Shown: positions 34,788-42,480 of the stretch, in pieces
Numbering within the stretch: position 1 is the stretch's first letter
Layout: every line of letters begins with the position of its first letter
From: Thiocapsa rosea
Lineage (GTDB): Bacteria > Pseudomonadota > Gammaproteobacteria > Chromatiales > Chromatiaceae
NCBI RefSeq assembly: GCF_003634315.1
Contig: NZ_RBXL01000001.1
Coordinates: forward strand, 248,001 to 312,000
Reading direction: 5' to 3'
Length of the DNA stretch: 64,000 nt
Notes under the pieces: model-generated
Database searches by the model: none
What the model was told of the DNA's origin: nothing
The model's input: the letters and a program-made list of their open reading frames with translations, nothing else
Program-made: the position numbers and the translations under genes

Positions 34788-34869
34788 TGCCCCGAGCACC
34801 CCTCACCCCCAATGATGGCGCATTCCGCGGTGAAACACCGCCGCTTGACCGAGGCCGGGAGTGCAGATC

Positions 34870-35277
34870 ATGAAACAGACCGTGCTGCAGGAGACCTTTC
34901 CGGTCTACGTGCTGGAGATCGACCGCGAGGAGACCCCGCTCGACTCGGTCGATGCCGTCTGCGGTTATTTCAGGGCCTGCATCGAGGCACATCCGTCGGC
35001 CGTCTTCATCGCCGAATTCGATCACCTCCGACACACCCGATCCCTGCCGGACGGACGGATCGGCGAAGGCATCCGCGCCGCAAGGAACCTGGTCTTCTGT
35101 TTCGGCATCACCCTGCCGAACCCGCAGTCACTCGCGATGCGTCCCCGATCGATCGGTATCGCCGAGACCGACGACGGCTTCGTCATCACCTTCATTGAAT
35201 CACCGATGCCGGTGGCGAACGCGGCGATGGAGGACTGGGCGATGCGCCTGCCTCAATCAGAGGCGGCTCCGGCCTGA
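34870..35277 (+). CDS. DUF6858 family protein
   Basis: 135-aa soluble protein of unknown function. Conserved stretches are ETFPVYVLEIDREET, SVDAVCGYFR, FIAEFDHLRHTRSL, ARNLVFCFGITLPNPQ and RPRSIGIAETDDGF, matching the DUF6858 pattern as I recall it. ATG 34870 is preceded by GGGAG. Followed after 96 bases by a NifX-like gene and then cydAB. The context suggests a role under low oxygen or in metal-cofactor handling, but this is inference. Confidence 0.75.
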   Translation: MKQTVLQETFPVYVLEIDREETPLDSVDAVCGYFRACIEAHPSAVFIAEFDHLRHTRSLPDGRIGEGIRAARNLVFCFGITLPNPQSLAMRPRSIGIAETDDGFVITFIESPMPVANAAMEDWAMRLPQSEAAPA

Positions 35278-35373
35278 GTCCTGCGGAAAGACACCCGACT
35301 GAAACACACCTTACGAGATCCGAAATCCATGACCAATCGAAGCGTCTTCGCCGTTTTGAACACGGGGAAATCC

Positions 35374-35757
35374 ATGCGTATCGCCGTGACCAGCCAGAAC
35401 TTTCGAACCATCACCGGACACGCCGGCAAGAGCCGTCGCTTCATCGTCTACGAGGCGGACGCCAACGGCAATCCGACCGAGGTCGATCGACTCGATCTGC
35501 CGATGGAGTTGTCCCTGCATGAGTATCACGGGGAAGATCACCCGCTGTTCGAGCTCAAGCTGAACGGGATCGTGACGCAGGGCGCCGGGAATGGGTTTCT
35601 CCAACGGATGGCCCGCCACGGAATCCAGGTCTACACCACCAGCGCAACGGACCCGCTGCAGGCCGTGTCGGCCATCCTCTCCGGACAACCGCTGCCCGCG
35701 GCGGCTCCGCACACCCATGACCATGGGGCCGGTCACGGCGCACACCATCACGATTGA
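35374..35757 (+). CDS. NifX/NafY-type iron-molybdenum cofactor-binding domain protein
   Basis: 127 aa. Single dinitrogenase iron-molybdenum cofactor domain (MRIAVTSQNFRTITGHAGKS, then LNGIVTQGAGNGFLQRMARH and GIQVYTTSATDPLQAVSAIL), ending in a His-rich tail (HTHDHGAGHGAHHHD) that may bind metal. ATG 35374 has GGGGAAA upstream and matches the usual start; an in-frame ATG at 35329 is less likely. Not a full NifB, as there is no radical-SAM part. It probably handles metal clusters, perhaps for nitrogenase encoded elsewhere. Confidence 0.8.
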   Translation: MRIAVTSQNFRTITGHAGKSRRFIVYEADANGNPTEVDRLDLPMELSLHEYHGEDHPLFELKLNGIVTQGAGNGFLQRMARHGIQVYTTSATDPLQAVSAILSGQPLPAAAPHTHDHGAGHGAHHHD

Positions 35758-36006
35758 CGCTGTCCGCAACCCCTTATTCGCCTCGACAAGGTCGGCGTCG
35801 GCTCCTCCCCCGGCACACAATCGGCCCTGCCGAAAGCAGCTTGCGATTCATCATTTCCGATATCGCCCGACCGGCCTAGCCTAAGTGCTTCCGACCGGCG
35901 GGCCAGCCTGATCCGGACCGTCGGCGATCTCCCGGATCGCCGACACACTGCCCGGCACCCGACGGCCCTCCTTGCGTTCCTGATCTCCGACCTCGGGAAT
36001 ATCGCC

Positions 36007-37626
36007 ATGCTTGACAGCACCATGATCGAGCTTTCGCGGTGGCAGTTCGCCATGACCGCGATGTACCACTTCCTGTTCGTACCTCTCACACTCGGCCTCG
36101 CCTGGATCCTGGTGATCATGGAGAGCGTCTATGTCATGACCGGACGCGAGATCTACCGGGACATGACCAAGTTCTGGGGCAAGCTCTTCGGCATCAACTT
36201 CGCGTTGGGCGTCACCACCGGGCTGACCATGGAGTTCCAGTTCGGGACCAACTGGGCCTATTACAGCCATTATGTCGGTGACGTCTTCGGCGCGCCGCTC
36301 GCCATCGAGGGTCTGATGGCCTTCTTCCTGGAATCGACCTTCATCGGTCTGTTCTTTCTGGGCTGGGAGCGACTCTCCAAACGCCAGCATCTGACCGTCA
36401 CCTTCCTGATGGCGCTGGCGTCCAACCTCTCGGCGCTCTGGATCCTGGTCGCCAACGGCTGGATGCAGAACCCGGTGGGTGCCGAGTTCAGCTACGAGAC
36501 CATGCGCATGGAGATGACCAACTTCATGGACGTCGTGCTCAACCCGGTGGCGCAGGTCAAGTTCGTGCACACAGTGGCCGCCGGCTATGTGACCGCGTCC
36601 ATGTTCGTGCTCGGCATCAGCTCCTGGTACATGCTCAAAGGGCGGGATCTGGCGTTCGCCAAACGCTCCTTCTCGGTCGCGATCGGCTTCGGTTTGGCCG
36701 GGATCCTCTCGGTCATCCTGCTCGGCGACGAGTCCGGCTACGAGGTCGGCGACGTGCAGAAGGTAAAGCTCGCGGCGATCGAGGCCGAGTGGCATTCCGA
36801 GCCCGCGCCGGCCGGCTTTACGATCATCGGCTTCCCGAGCAACGAGGACGAGGAGACGCACGGCGCGATCAAGATCCCCTGGCTCCTGGGGTTGATCGCG
36901 ACGCGATCGCTCGACACCGAGGTGAAGGGACTCAAGGATCTGATGCGTGATCACGAGATCCGCATCCGCAGCGGCATGATCGCCTACGACTATCTGCAGC
37001 GCCTGCGCGGGGATCAAGACACGCCGGAGAACCGCGCGGTCTTCGAGGACCACAAGGACGATCTCGGCTACGGGCTCCTGCTCAAGCGCTATATCGACGA
37101 CCCGAGCCAAGCGAGCGAGGAGCAGATCCGCATGGCGGTCAAGGATTCGATCCCCGAGGTCGCACCGCTCTTCTGGAGCTTCCGGGTGATGGTCGCGGCC
37201 GGGTTCTGGATGCTGGCCCTGATGATCTTGGGGTTCTACTTCAACGCCAAACGCGTCATCCAAGAGAAACGCTGGCTGTTGCGGCTCTTCCTTTGGAGCA
37301 TTCCGGTGCCCTGGATCGCGGCGGAGACGGGCTGGTTCGTCGCCGAGTTCGGCCGTCAGCCTTGGGCGATCGGCGAGGTCCTGCCGACCAGTATTGCGGC
37401 CTCGAGCCTGGCGGCAAGCGACCTCATCATCAGCCTCTCGGCCTTTATCCTCTTCTACACGGTGCTCTTGATCATCGAGATGTATCTGATGTTCAAGTTC
37501 GGGCGACAGGGTCCCAGCTCGCTGCACACGGGCCGCTATCACCACGAGACCGCGGCCACGACGTCGCATCCGCCCACCGCAGGCGGCCCGGCACCCGTGC
37601 TCGCGCCGCATAAACGGCAAGACTAG
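36007..37626 (+). CDS. cydA: Cytochrome bd quinol oxidase subunit I
   Basis: 539-aa haem-bearing subunit of the high-affinity terminal oxidase. The proximal haem b595 histidine is in [13 protein letters not shown] (about residue 21). [12 protein letters not shown], the [11 protein letters not shown] haem region and the [13 protein letters not shown] motif are all present. A long Q-loop of the E. coli type (about residues 255-380) is present, unlike the short loop of CIO oxidases. cydB starts 10 bases downstream. Confidence 0.97.
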   Translation: MLDSTMIELSRWQFAMTAMYHFLFVPLTLGLAWILVIMESVYVMTGREIYRDMTKFWGKLFGINFALGVTTGLTMEFQFGTNWAYYSHYVGDVFGAPLAIEGLMAFFLESTFIGLFFLGWERLSKRQHLTVTFLMALASNLSALWILVANGWMQNPVGAEFSYETMRMEMTNFMDVVLNPVAQVKFVHTVAAGYVTASMFVLGISSWYMLKGRDLAFAKRSFSVAIGFGLAGILSVILLGDESGYEVGDVQKVKLAAIEAEWHSEPAPAGFTIIGFPSNEDEETHGAIKIPWLLGLIATRSLDTEVKGLKDLMRDHEIRIRSGMIAYDYLQRLRGDQDTPENRAVFEDHKDDLGYGLLLKRYIDDPSQASEEQIRMAVKDSIPEVAPLFWSFRVMVAAGFWMLALMILGFYFNAKRVIQEKRWLLRLFLWSIPVPWIAAETGWFVAEFGRQPWAIGEVLPTSIAASSLAASDLIISLSAFILFYTVLLIIEMYLMFKFGRQGPSSLHTGRYHHETAATTSHPPTAGGPAPVLAPHKRQD

Positions 37627-37636
37627 GGGAGCGATC

Positions 37637-38779
37637 ATGATCATCGACTACGAAGTCCTGAAGTTCATCTGGTGGGTGCTGGTCGGCGTGCTCTTGATCG
37701 GCTTCGCCGTGACCGACGGCATGGACATGGGCGTCGGCGCACTCCTGCCTTTCCTGGGCAAGACCGACGAGGAGCGGCGCGTCATCATCAACACCATCGG
37801 CCCGCACTGGGACGGCAACCAGGTCTGGCTGATCACGGCCGGCGGCGCCATCTTCGCCGCTTGGCCGCTGGTGTATGCGACCGCCTTTTCGGGGTTCTAC
37901 TTTGCGATGCTGCTCGCGCTCTTCGCGCTCTTCTTCCGGCCGGTCGGTTTCGACTACCGCAGCAAGATCGCGGATCCGCGCTGGCGCAGCGCCTGGGATT
38001 GGGGGCTCTTCATCGGCGGGGTGATCCCGGCATTAGTCTTCGGGGTCGCCTTCGGCAATCTGCTGCTCGGCGTGCCCTTTCATCTCGACGATATGCTGAG
38101 ATCCTTCTATACGGGCAGCTTCTTTGGCCTTTTCCATCCGTTTGCGCTCTTGGCGGGCATCCTGAGTGTGACCATGCTGACGATGCACGGCGCCGTCTGG
38201 CTCCAGATCCGGGCGGCCGAGCCTATCGCGTCGCGCGCCAAGGCAGCGGCTCGGATCTTCGCACTCATCAGCATGGCCGTGTTCGCGCTCGCCGGGGTCT
38301 GGCTGATCATCGGTGTCGACGGCTTCAAGGTGGTCTCCATGCCCGCGCTCGATGCGACGCCCAACCCGCTCACCAAGGAGGTCGTTGCGGACTCCTGGGC
38401 CTGGTTGGCCAACTACGGCGCCCATCCGTGGACGTTGCTCTTCCCCGTGCTCGGCTTCGCGGGCCTCTGGGCGACGATGAAGCTCGCCGCCGCCAATCGT
38501 CCGGGCTGGGGTCTGGTGACCGGCAGTCTGGCGATCACCGGCATCATCGTGACCGCCGGGGTGAGCCTCTTCCCCTTCATCCTGCCCTCGCGCACGGATC
38601 CCAACAGCAGCCTGATCGTTTGGGACGCGGTCTCCAGCCATCTGACCCTGACGGTGATGTTCTGGGCGGCGGTGATCTTCATCCCGCTGATCCTGGCCTA
38701 CACCACCTGGACCTATACCAAGATGTGGCGGCGTGTGACGGTGGAGGAGATCCGGGAGCAGGAGCATTTGGCGTACTAA
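37637..38779 (+). CDS. cydB: Cytochrome bd quinol oxidase subunit II
   Basis: 380-aa membrane subunit with family motifs WWVLVGVLLIGFAVTDGMD, GPHWDGNQVWLITAGGAIF and FLFHPF-like SFFGLFHPFALLAG. It pairs with CydA to form bd oxidase. GGGGAGCG upstream of ATG 37637. The TAA stop (38777-38779) is also the first triplet of an 84-bp repeat. Confidence 0.97.
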   Translation: MIIDYEVLKFIWWVLVGVLLIGFAVTDGMDMGVGALLPFLGKTDEERRVIINTIGPHWDGNQVWLITAGGAIFAAWPLVYATAFSGFYFAMLLALFALFFRPVGFDYRSKIADPRWRSAWDWGLFIGGVIPALVFGVAFGNLLLGVPFHLDDMLRSFYTGSFFGLFHPFALLAGILSVTMLTMHGAVWLQIRAAEPIASRAKAAARIFALISMAVFALAGVWLIIGVDGFKVVSMPALDATPNPLTKEVVADSWAWLANYGAHPWTLLFPVLGFAGLWATMKLAAANRPGWGLVTGSLAITGIIVTAGVSLFPFILPSRTDPNSSLIVWDAVSSHLTLTVMFWAAVIFIPLILAYTTWTYTKMWRRVTVEEIREQEHLAY

Positions 38780-38924
38780 ACCGCGTCCAGAGCGACTAGC
38801 GCCGTTTTCATTGTGCGTTTGGCTGCGCAGATATCCTTGATCCCAGTGAGACGCGGTTTAGAATTTAGGATTTGTAACCGCACCGGGTCCGATAAATTGA
38901 GCATACCGCGCCGGGCGCGGTTCA
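38777..38924. repeat. TAAACCGCG repeat pair between cydB and cydX
   Basis: Type A unit 38777-38860 (84 bp), then 14 bp AT-rich, then a shortened type B unit 38875-38924 ending GCGCGGTTCA. The type B copy keeps its two ends and lacks about 35 interior bases. It separates cydX from cydAB. Confidence 0.88.
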
Positions 38925-39009
38925 AGGGGTTTATCGAGAAACGTCGGGGTCCGGGGGTCGCTGGGTGCAACCCCGGACCATGAGCATCGATCACCGAGAG
39001 GAGAATCCC

Positions 39010-39132
39010 ATGTGGTATTTCGCTTGGATCCTCGGCGTGCTGCTGGCACTCGCCTTCGGCATCATCAACGTCATGTGGTACGAATCCGAGGAGTGTTTCA
39101 GACACACCGGGGACGCACGACCGGACAATTAA
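39010..39132 (+). CDS. cydX: Cytochrome bd small subunit CydX
   Basis: 40-aa single-helix subunit that stabilises the haems of bd oxidase. It reads MWYFAWILGVLLALAFGIIN, then VMWYESEEC with the conserved W-Y-E triad. GAGGAGA stands six bases before ATG 39010. It lies 230 bases after cydB, separated by the repeat pair, so it may need its own promoter or read-through. The stop TAA at 39130 opens another 84-bp repeat. Confidence 0.93.
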   Translation: MWYFAWILGVLLALAFGIINVMWYESEECFRHTGDARPDN

Positions 39133-39213
39133 ACTGGGTCCAGCGCGAGATGCTCACTTTCGAGTGAACTCGACGTGCGGTGCATCCACGGACCTTAGCG
39201 GGGACGCGGTTTA
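39130..39213. repeat. 84-bp TAAACTGGG/CGCGGTTTA repeat
   Basis: Exactly 84 bp, first triplet equals the cydX stop. The left end is diverged (TAAACTGGG). It is followed by AT-rich bases up to 39230, but no second unit. Confidence 0.75.
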
Positions 39214-39263
39214 AATTTTATAATTTTTAGCTTCTTGCCCGTGACATGAACGAGGCCCGTGCC

Positions 39264-39788
39264 TCATCGGGCGTTGGAGCCGCGGCCGAGCCGACCCGGC
39301 GAGGTTTGACTGCGGCGCGCCCGGTCTATCTGCATCTGCAGGCGCTGGCTCTGTTGTTGCGCCTCCAACTCCATCAATTGCCCCTGCAACCGCGCCTGAC
39401 CGGCCCGACCGTCCGGCACCGCACCCGCCCCGGTACGGGGCACCAGCCGATCCTGCCGACGTGCCGAGTCGATGGCGCGATTCTGCTGCTGAAGAAGCTC
39501 GCGGTAACGGATCGCCTCGGTCCACTCGCGCGACTGCTGCCGTGCCGCCTCGGGTGGCGACAGCGGGCCGGCCTGCTGTCTCGCCGCACGTTGATCCTGC
39601 TGCAACCTCAACCATCCGGCCGCGGCCCGCTGGGATTGAATCCCCTGCGCGCGCATCGCGTCCGTCTCGGCAGCGACCGGCATGGCCCCCCAGAGTGTTG
39701 CGATGACGACAAAGAAACAGGCCGTTTGTCGCGAATATCGCACCGCATCGGTGCGGAAGGGGCCGTCACGCGTCTGAAACCTGTGCAT
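39264..39788 (-). CDS. Secreted Gln/Arg-rich protein of unknown function
   Basis: 174 aa. Signal-peptide-like hydrophobic stretch at residues 23-41 (TACFFVVIATLWGAMPVAAE) with an Ala-x-Ala cleavage site. The mature part is low-complexity, rich in Gln, Arg and Ala (LQQDQRAARQQ, LMELEAQQQSQRLQMQ), and probably helical. No family recognised. ATG 39788 is chosen; internal starts are possible. Confidence 0.6.
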   Translation of the reverse strand: MHRFQTRDGPFRTDAVRYSRQTACFFVVIATLWGAMPVAAETDAMRAQGIQSQRAAAGWLRLQQDQRAARQQAGPLSPPEAARQQSREWTEAIRYRELLQQQNRAIDSARRQDRLVPRTGAGAVPDGRAGQARLQGQLMELEAQQQSQRLQMQIDRARRSQTSPGRLGRGSNAR

Positions 39789-39885
39789 CGCTAGGCTCTC
39801 ATCATCGGCTTGACCGACTCGCGCCTTCGTAACTCCTTGTTTTGAAGATCACGAGACTCGAAACCGAAAACTGGCATCCGATCTG

Positions 39886-39979
39886 CATAATAGCAATCAA
39901 GACGGACGCTCCCGTTACCCGGTTTCGTTCTCTGACCTCCTCAGTGGTGATTCGCCCCGCGTCAGCGGGGTTTTTTTTT
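39886..39979 (+). ncRNA. Candidate small RNA or leader ending in a strong terminator
   Basis: A -10-like CATAAT at 39886-39891 is followed about 80 bases later by a perfect intrinsic terminator at 39955-39979. No frame with a start signal lies between. It could be a free-standing RNA of about 80 nt or a transcription attenuator in front of the gene at 40072. There is no good -35 hexamer, so the promoter is tentative. Confidence 0.35.
39955..39979 (+). terminator. Intrinsic terminator
   Basis: Stem CCCCGC/GCGGGG (39955-39960 and 39965-39970), loop GTCA, followed directly by nine T. This is the clearest Rho-independent terminator in the window. It lies upstream of, not after, the nearest plus-strand gene. 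Confidence 0.9.
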
Positions 39980-40071
39980 GCCCGGATGAAAATTCACTTT
40001 CGGCTGCCATGTTGGTGTATTCGGGAGCGCGCAGGCGTTTCGCGCTCGCACGTTCAACAGCAGGAGCCGAA

Positions 40072-40368
40072 ATGGAAAAGACCCACGCAATCGATACCGC
40101 GTTGCTGCAACGGCTCAGAAAACTGCTCGGCCATCGCTGCGAGCACGACGGGCAGGTCTGGCGCCTGATCGACATCCTCCCCGGCGAGGGACTCGCGGTG
40201 CTGGAATCGGATCTCGCCCGACCTCCGATCCAGATGGACCAATACGGTCGCGCCAGCCATCGCGCCAACGCGATCCTGCAGGTCCGAATCCTGGACCCGG
40301 TCGCGGGCGAACTCACGCGCGAGATGCAAGATCTCCTGGACTGCCTCCAATCGACGCTACGCGCCTGA
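40072..40368 (+). CDS. Conserved small protein of unknown function
   Basis: 98 aa from ATG 40072 with CAGGAG six bases upstream. Contains LRKLLGHRCEHDGQVWRLID, LPGEGLAVLESDLARPPIQ and YGRASHRANAILQVRILD. The pattern suggests a small beta-rich fold like a regulatory or OB-type domain. No name is assigned. It follows the strong terminator, which may attenuate it. Confidence 0.7.
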   Translation: MEKTHAIDTALLQRLRKLLGHRCEHDGQVWRLIDILPGEGLAVLESDLARPPIQMDQYGRASHRANAILQVRILDPVAGELTREMQDLLDCLQSTLRA

Positions 40369-40400
40369 GTCACGGCGACGAAGCCTGGTCGAGCCACAAT

Positions 40401-40427
40401 GACGCATGTCGCTCCGGACGCGGTTTA
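40401..40427 (-). repeat. Fragment of a type A repeat
   Basis: Only 27 bp: on the minus strand TAAACCGCGTCCGGAGCGAC and a few more bases. Its TAA is the kdsB stop codon. Confidence 0.75.
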
Positions 40428-41225
40428 CGCCAGATGCCGCTCGGCCTTCAACAGATCGGAGGCCGTATCCACACCCGGCCCCGGCTCGGACACGGCGATC
40501 GCCACATGGATACGCTCGCCGTGCCACAGCACGCGCAGCTGCTCCAGAGACTCGGCAACCTCCAGGGGTGACGGCGCCCAAGCCAGATAGCGTTTCAGGA
40601 AGCCGACGCGGTAGGCATAGAGCCCGATGTGGCGAAGGAAGGCGACCGATGTCGGCAGCTCGGGATGATCGGCCAGAAACTCGTCGCGGTGCCAGGGCAT
40701 CGGGGCGCGCGAAAAATACAGGGCGTAGCCCTTCGCGTCCGTGACCACCTTGACGACATGGGGATCGAAGAGGGTCGCCCGCGCGGAGATCGGTGCGGCC
40801 AACGTCGACATGCCGAGATCGGCGATTCCGGCGAGGTCGCTCGCGACCTGATTCAGCAAGGCCGCCGGCATCGCCGGCTCGTCGCCCTGCAGGTTGACCA
40901 CCACCACGTCGTCGTGCCAACCGCGCAGCTCGATCACCTCGGTAATACGCTCGGATCCGCTGCGGTGCTCGCTGCCGGTCATGACCACCTCGGCGCCGAA
41001 ACCCTGACAGACCTCGGCGATGCGTCGGTCATCGGTCGCGACCAGGATCTCCTCGGCGCCGCTCTCGCGCGCACGCTCCACGACATGCTGGATCATCGGC
41101 TTTCCGGCGATCGGTATGAGCGGTTTGCCGGGCAAGCGCGTGGAGCCGTAGCGCGCGGGGATGACGATCTTAAATCCGATGGATTCCTCTGACATCGCTC
41201 GAGAGGACATTTCTCGATCAGACAT
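40425..41225 (-). CDS. kdsB: 3-deoxy-manno-octulosonate cytidylyltransferase
   Basis: Makes CMP-Kdo for lipopolysaccharide. 266 aa. Motifs IPARYGSTRLPGKPL, ATDDRRIAEVC, NLQGDEPAMPA and FLRHIGLYAYR are typical. ATG 41225 overlaps the end of lpxK by 8 bases and has GGAGG nine bases upstream; a later in-frame ATG at 41195 fits homologues equally well. Last gene of the exbB-exbD-msbA-lpxK-kdsB run. Confidence 0.93.
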   Translation of the reverse strand: MSDREMSSRAMSEESIGFKIVIPARYGSTRLPGKPLIPIAGKPMIQHVVERARESGAEEILVATDDRRIAEVCQGFGAEVVMTGSEHRSGSERITEVIELRGWHDDVVVVNLQGDEPAMPAALLNQVASDLAGIADLGMSTLAAPISARATLFDPHVVKVVTDAKGYALYFSRAPMPWHRDEFLADHPELPTSVAFLRHIGLYAYRVGFLKRYLAWAPSPLEVAESLEQLRVLWHGERIHVAIAVSEPGPGVDTASDLLKAERHLA

Positions 41226-42201
41226 GGCTCGGTGCCTCCAGCTTGCGAAAAAATGCCTCGACGAAGGCCGTATCCAGCTCGGCCTGCACGGGCAAAAACC
41301 AATGATCCTCGCCGGCAAAGCGCGCGCACTTCACGGCGTCCTTCTCGGTCATGAGCACCGGGCCTGGCGGCCAGTCTGCAAGATCCGTCGGTGCGAAGGG
41401 ATAGTGATCCGGGTAGGCGAGGCCCTCGACCTCAAGACCCAGAGCGCGCAGCATGGCAAAGAATCGCTCGGGGTTACCGATCGCCGCGACCGCAAAGACG
41501 GGCCGCCCGATGAAGTCGGCGATCGGCTTGGACACGGCGGGGTCGCGGAGATTGACCGCCGCGCCCGGAATCAAACGCATGCGGTATCCATTACCCAAGC
41601 CGTCGCCGTTGGTCAGCACCAGATCGACGTTGGCCAGACGCCCGCGTGGCTCGCGCAACGGCCCGGCGGGCAGACAGCGGCCGTTGCCCAAACCGCGCGC
41701 GCCGTCGACGACTGCGATCTCGATGTCTCGGGCGAGCCGATAGTGCTGGAGCCCGTCGTCGGCGAGCAGGACGTCTACATCGCCCCGAGACAGTGCAAGC
41801 GCACCGGCGGCAACACGATCCCGTCCGGCGACGACGGGGCAGTCGCTGCGACGCGCCAGCAGCACCGGCTCGTCCCCGACATCGGCAGGCTCGCTTTCAG
41901 GAGAGACCCGGCGCGGCGCAACCGGGCCGCCTCCGCCATATCCTCTGGTGATGATTCCTGGACTCCAACCACGCGCCCGCAGCAGCTCAGCGAGCTTAAG
42001 AACGGCCGGGGTCTTGCCGGTCCCGCCGACGGTGAGATTGCCGACCACCACGACAGGTACCGACAGGTGCCGGCTCGCGAGCCAGCCTTTGCGGTAGCCT
42101 AGGCGGCGCAGTTGGACCACCAAACAGTAGAGCCAGGAGAGCGGCGCGAGGATGAGACCGAGCGGATGACGGCCGTACCAGATCGGGTTCGGGTCTATCA
42201 T
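41218..42201 (-). CDS. lpxK: Tetraacyldisaccharide 4'-kinase
   Basis: Phosphorylates the lipid A precursor at the inner membrane. 327 aa. The N-terminal membrane-associated helix (WYGRHPLGLILAPLSWLY) precedes the P-loop VGNLTVGGTGKTP. ITRGYGG and LLADDGLQHYRL are family motifs. ATG 42201 is preceded by the codons of an unrelated extension and starts at the conserved NPIWYG. It is separated from msbA by a repeat pair, although the two usually adjoin. Confidence 0.94.
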   Translation of the reverse strand: MIDPNPIWYGRHPLGLILAPLSWLYCLVVQLRRLGYRKGWLASRHLSVPVVVVGNLTVGGTGKTPAVLKLAELLRARGWSPGIITRGYGGGGPVAPRRVSPESEPADVGDEPVLLARRSDCPVVAGRDRVAAGALALSRGDVDVLLADDGLQHYRLARDIEIAVVDGARGLGNGRCLPAGPLREPRGRLANVDLVLTNGDGLGNGYRMRLIPGAAVNLRDPAVSKPIADFIGRPVFAVAAIGNPERFFAMLRALGLEVEGLAYPDHYPFAPTDLADWPPGPVLMTEKDAVKCARFAGEDHWFLPVQAELDTAFVEAFFRKLEAPSHV

Positions 42202-42290
42202 CCCGGCCCGCCCGCCCTGTCGGCTGCACCGCGACGCGGGAGGCTCGACGCGGCGCCGAGTGGGTTGTGCTTCCTGACGTCGGTATAACC

Positions 42291-42480
42291 TAAACCGCGG
42301 CCAGAGCGACATGCCTCATTTTCGTTTTGCATTTGGCTTTGGAGATGTCCTTGATCTCGGTGAGACGCGGTTTAGATTTAATATTCTTAATCTCTTAAAC
42401 CGCGCCGACTCCAACGCTCGTCACGTTTGCCGGGGCCGATCCCATCCAAAAACATCGCATACCGCACCGGGCGCGGTTTA
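42291..42480. repeat. TAAACCGCG repeat pair between msbA and lpxK
   Basis: Type A unit 42291-42374 (84 bp), 21 bp AT-rich spacer, type B unit 42396-42480 (85 bp). The complement of the last three bases is the msbA stop TAA. This is the best-preserved pair and can serve as the reference copy. Confidence 0.92.

Noticed and set aside
35881-37644. 587-codon minus-strand frame opposite cydA
   Set aside because: The composition (His, Asp, Gln, Arg rich, no motifs) is typical of the antisense of a GC-rich membrane protein gene; cydA is unmistakable.
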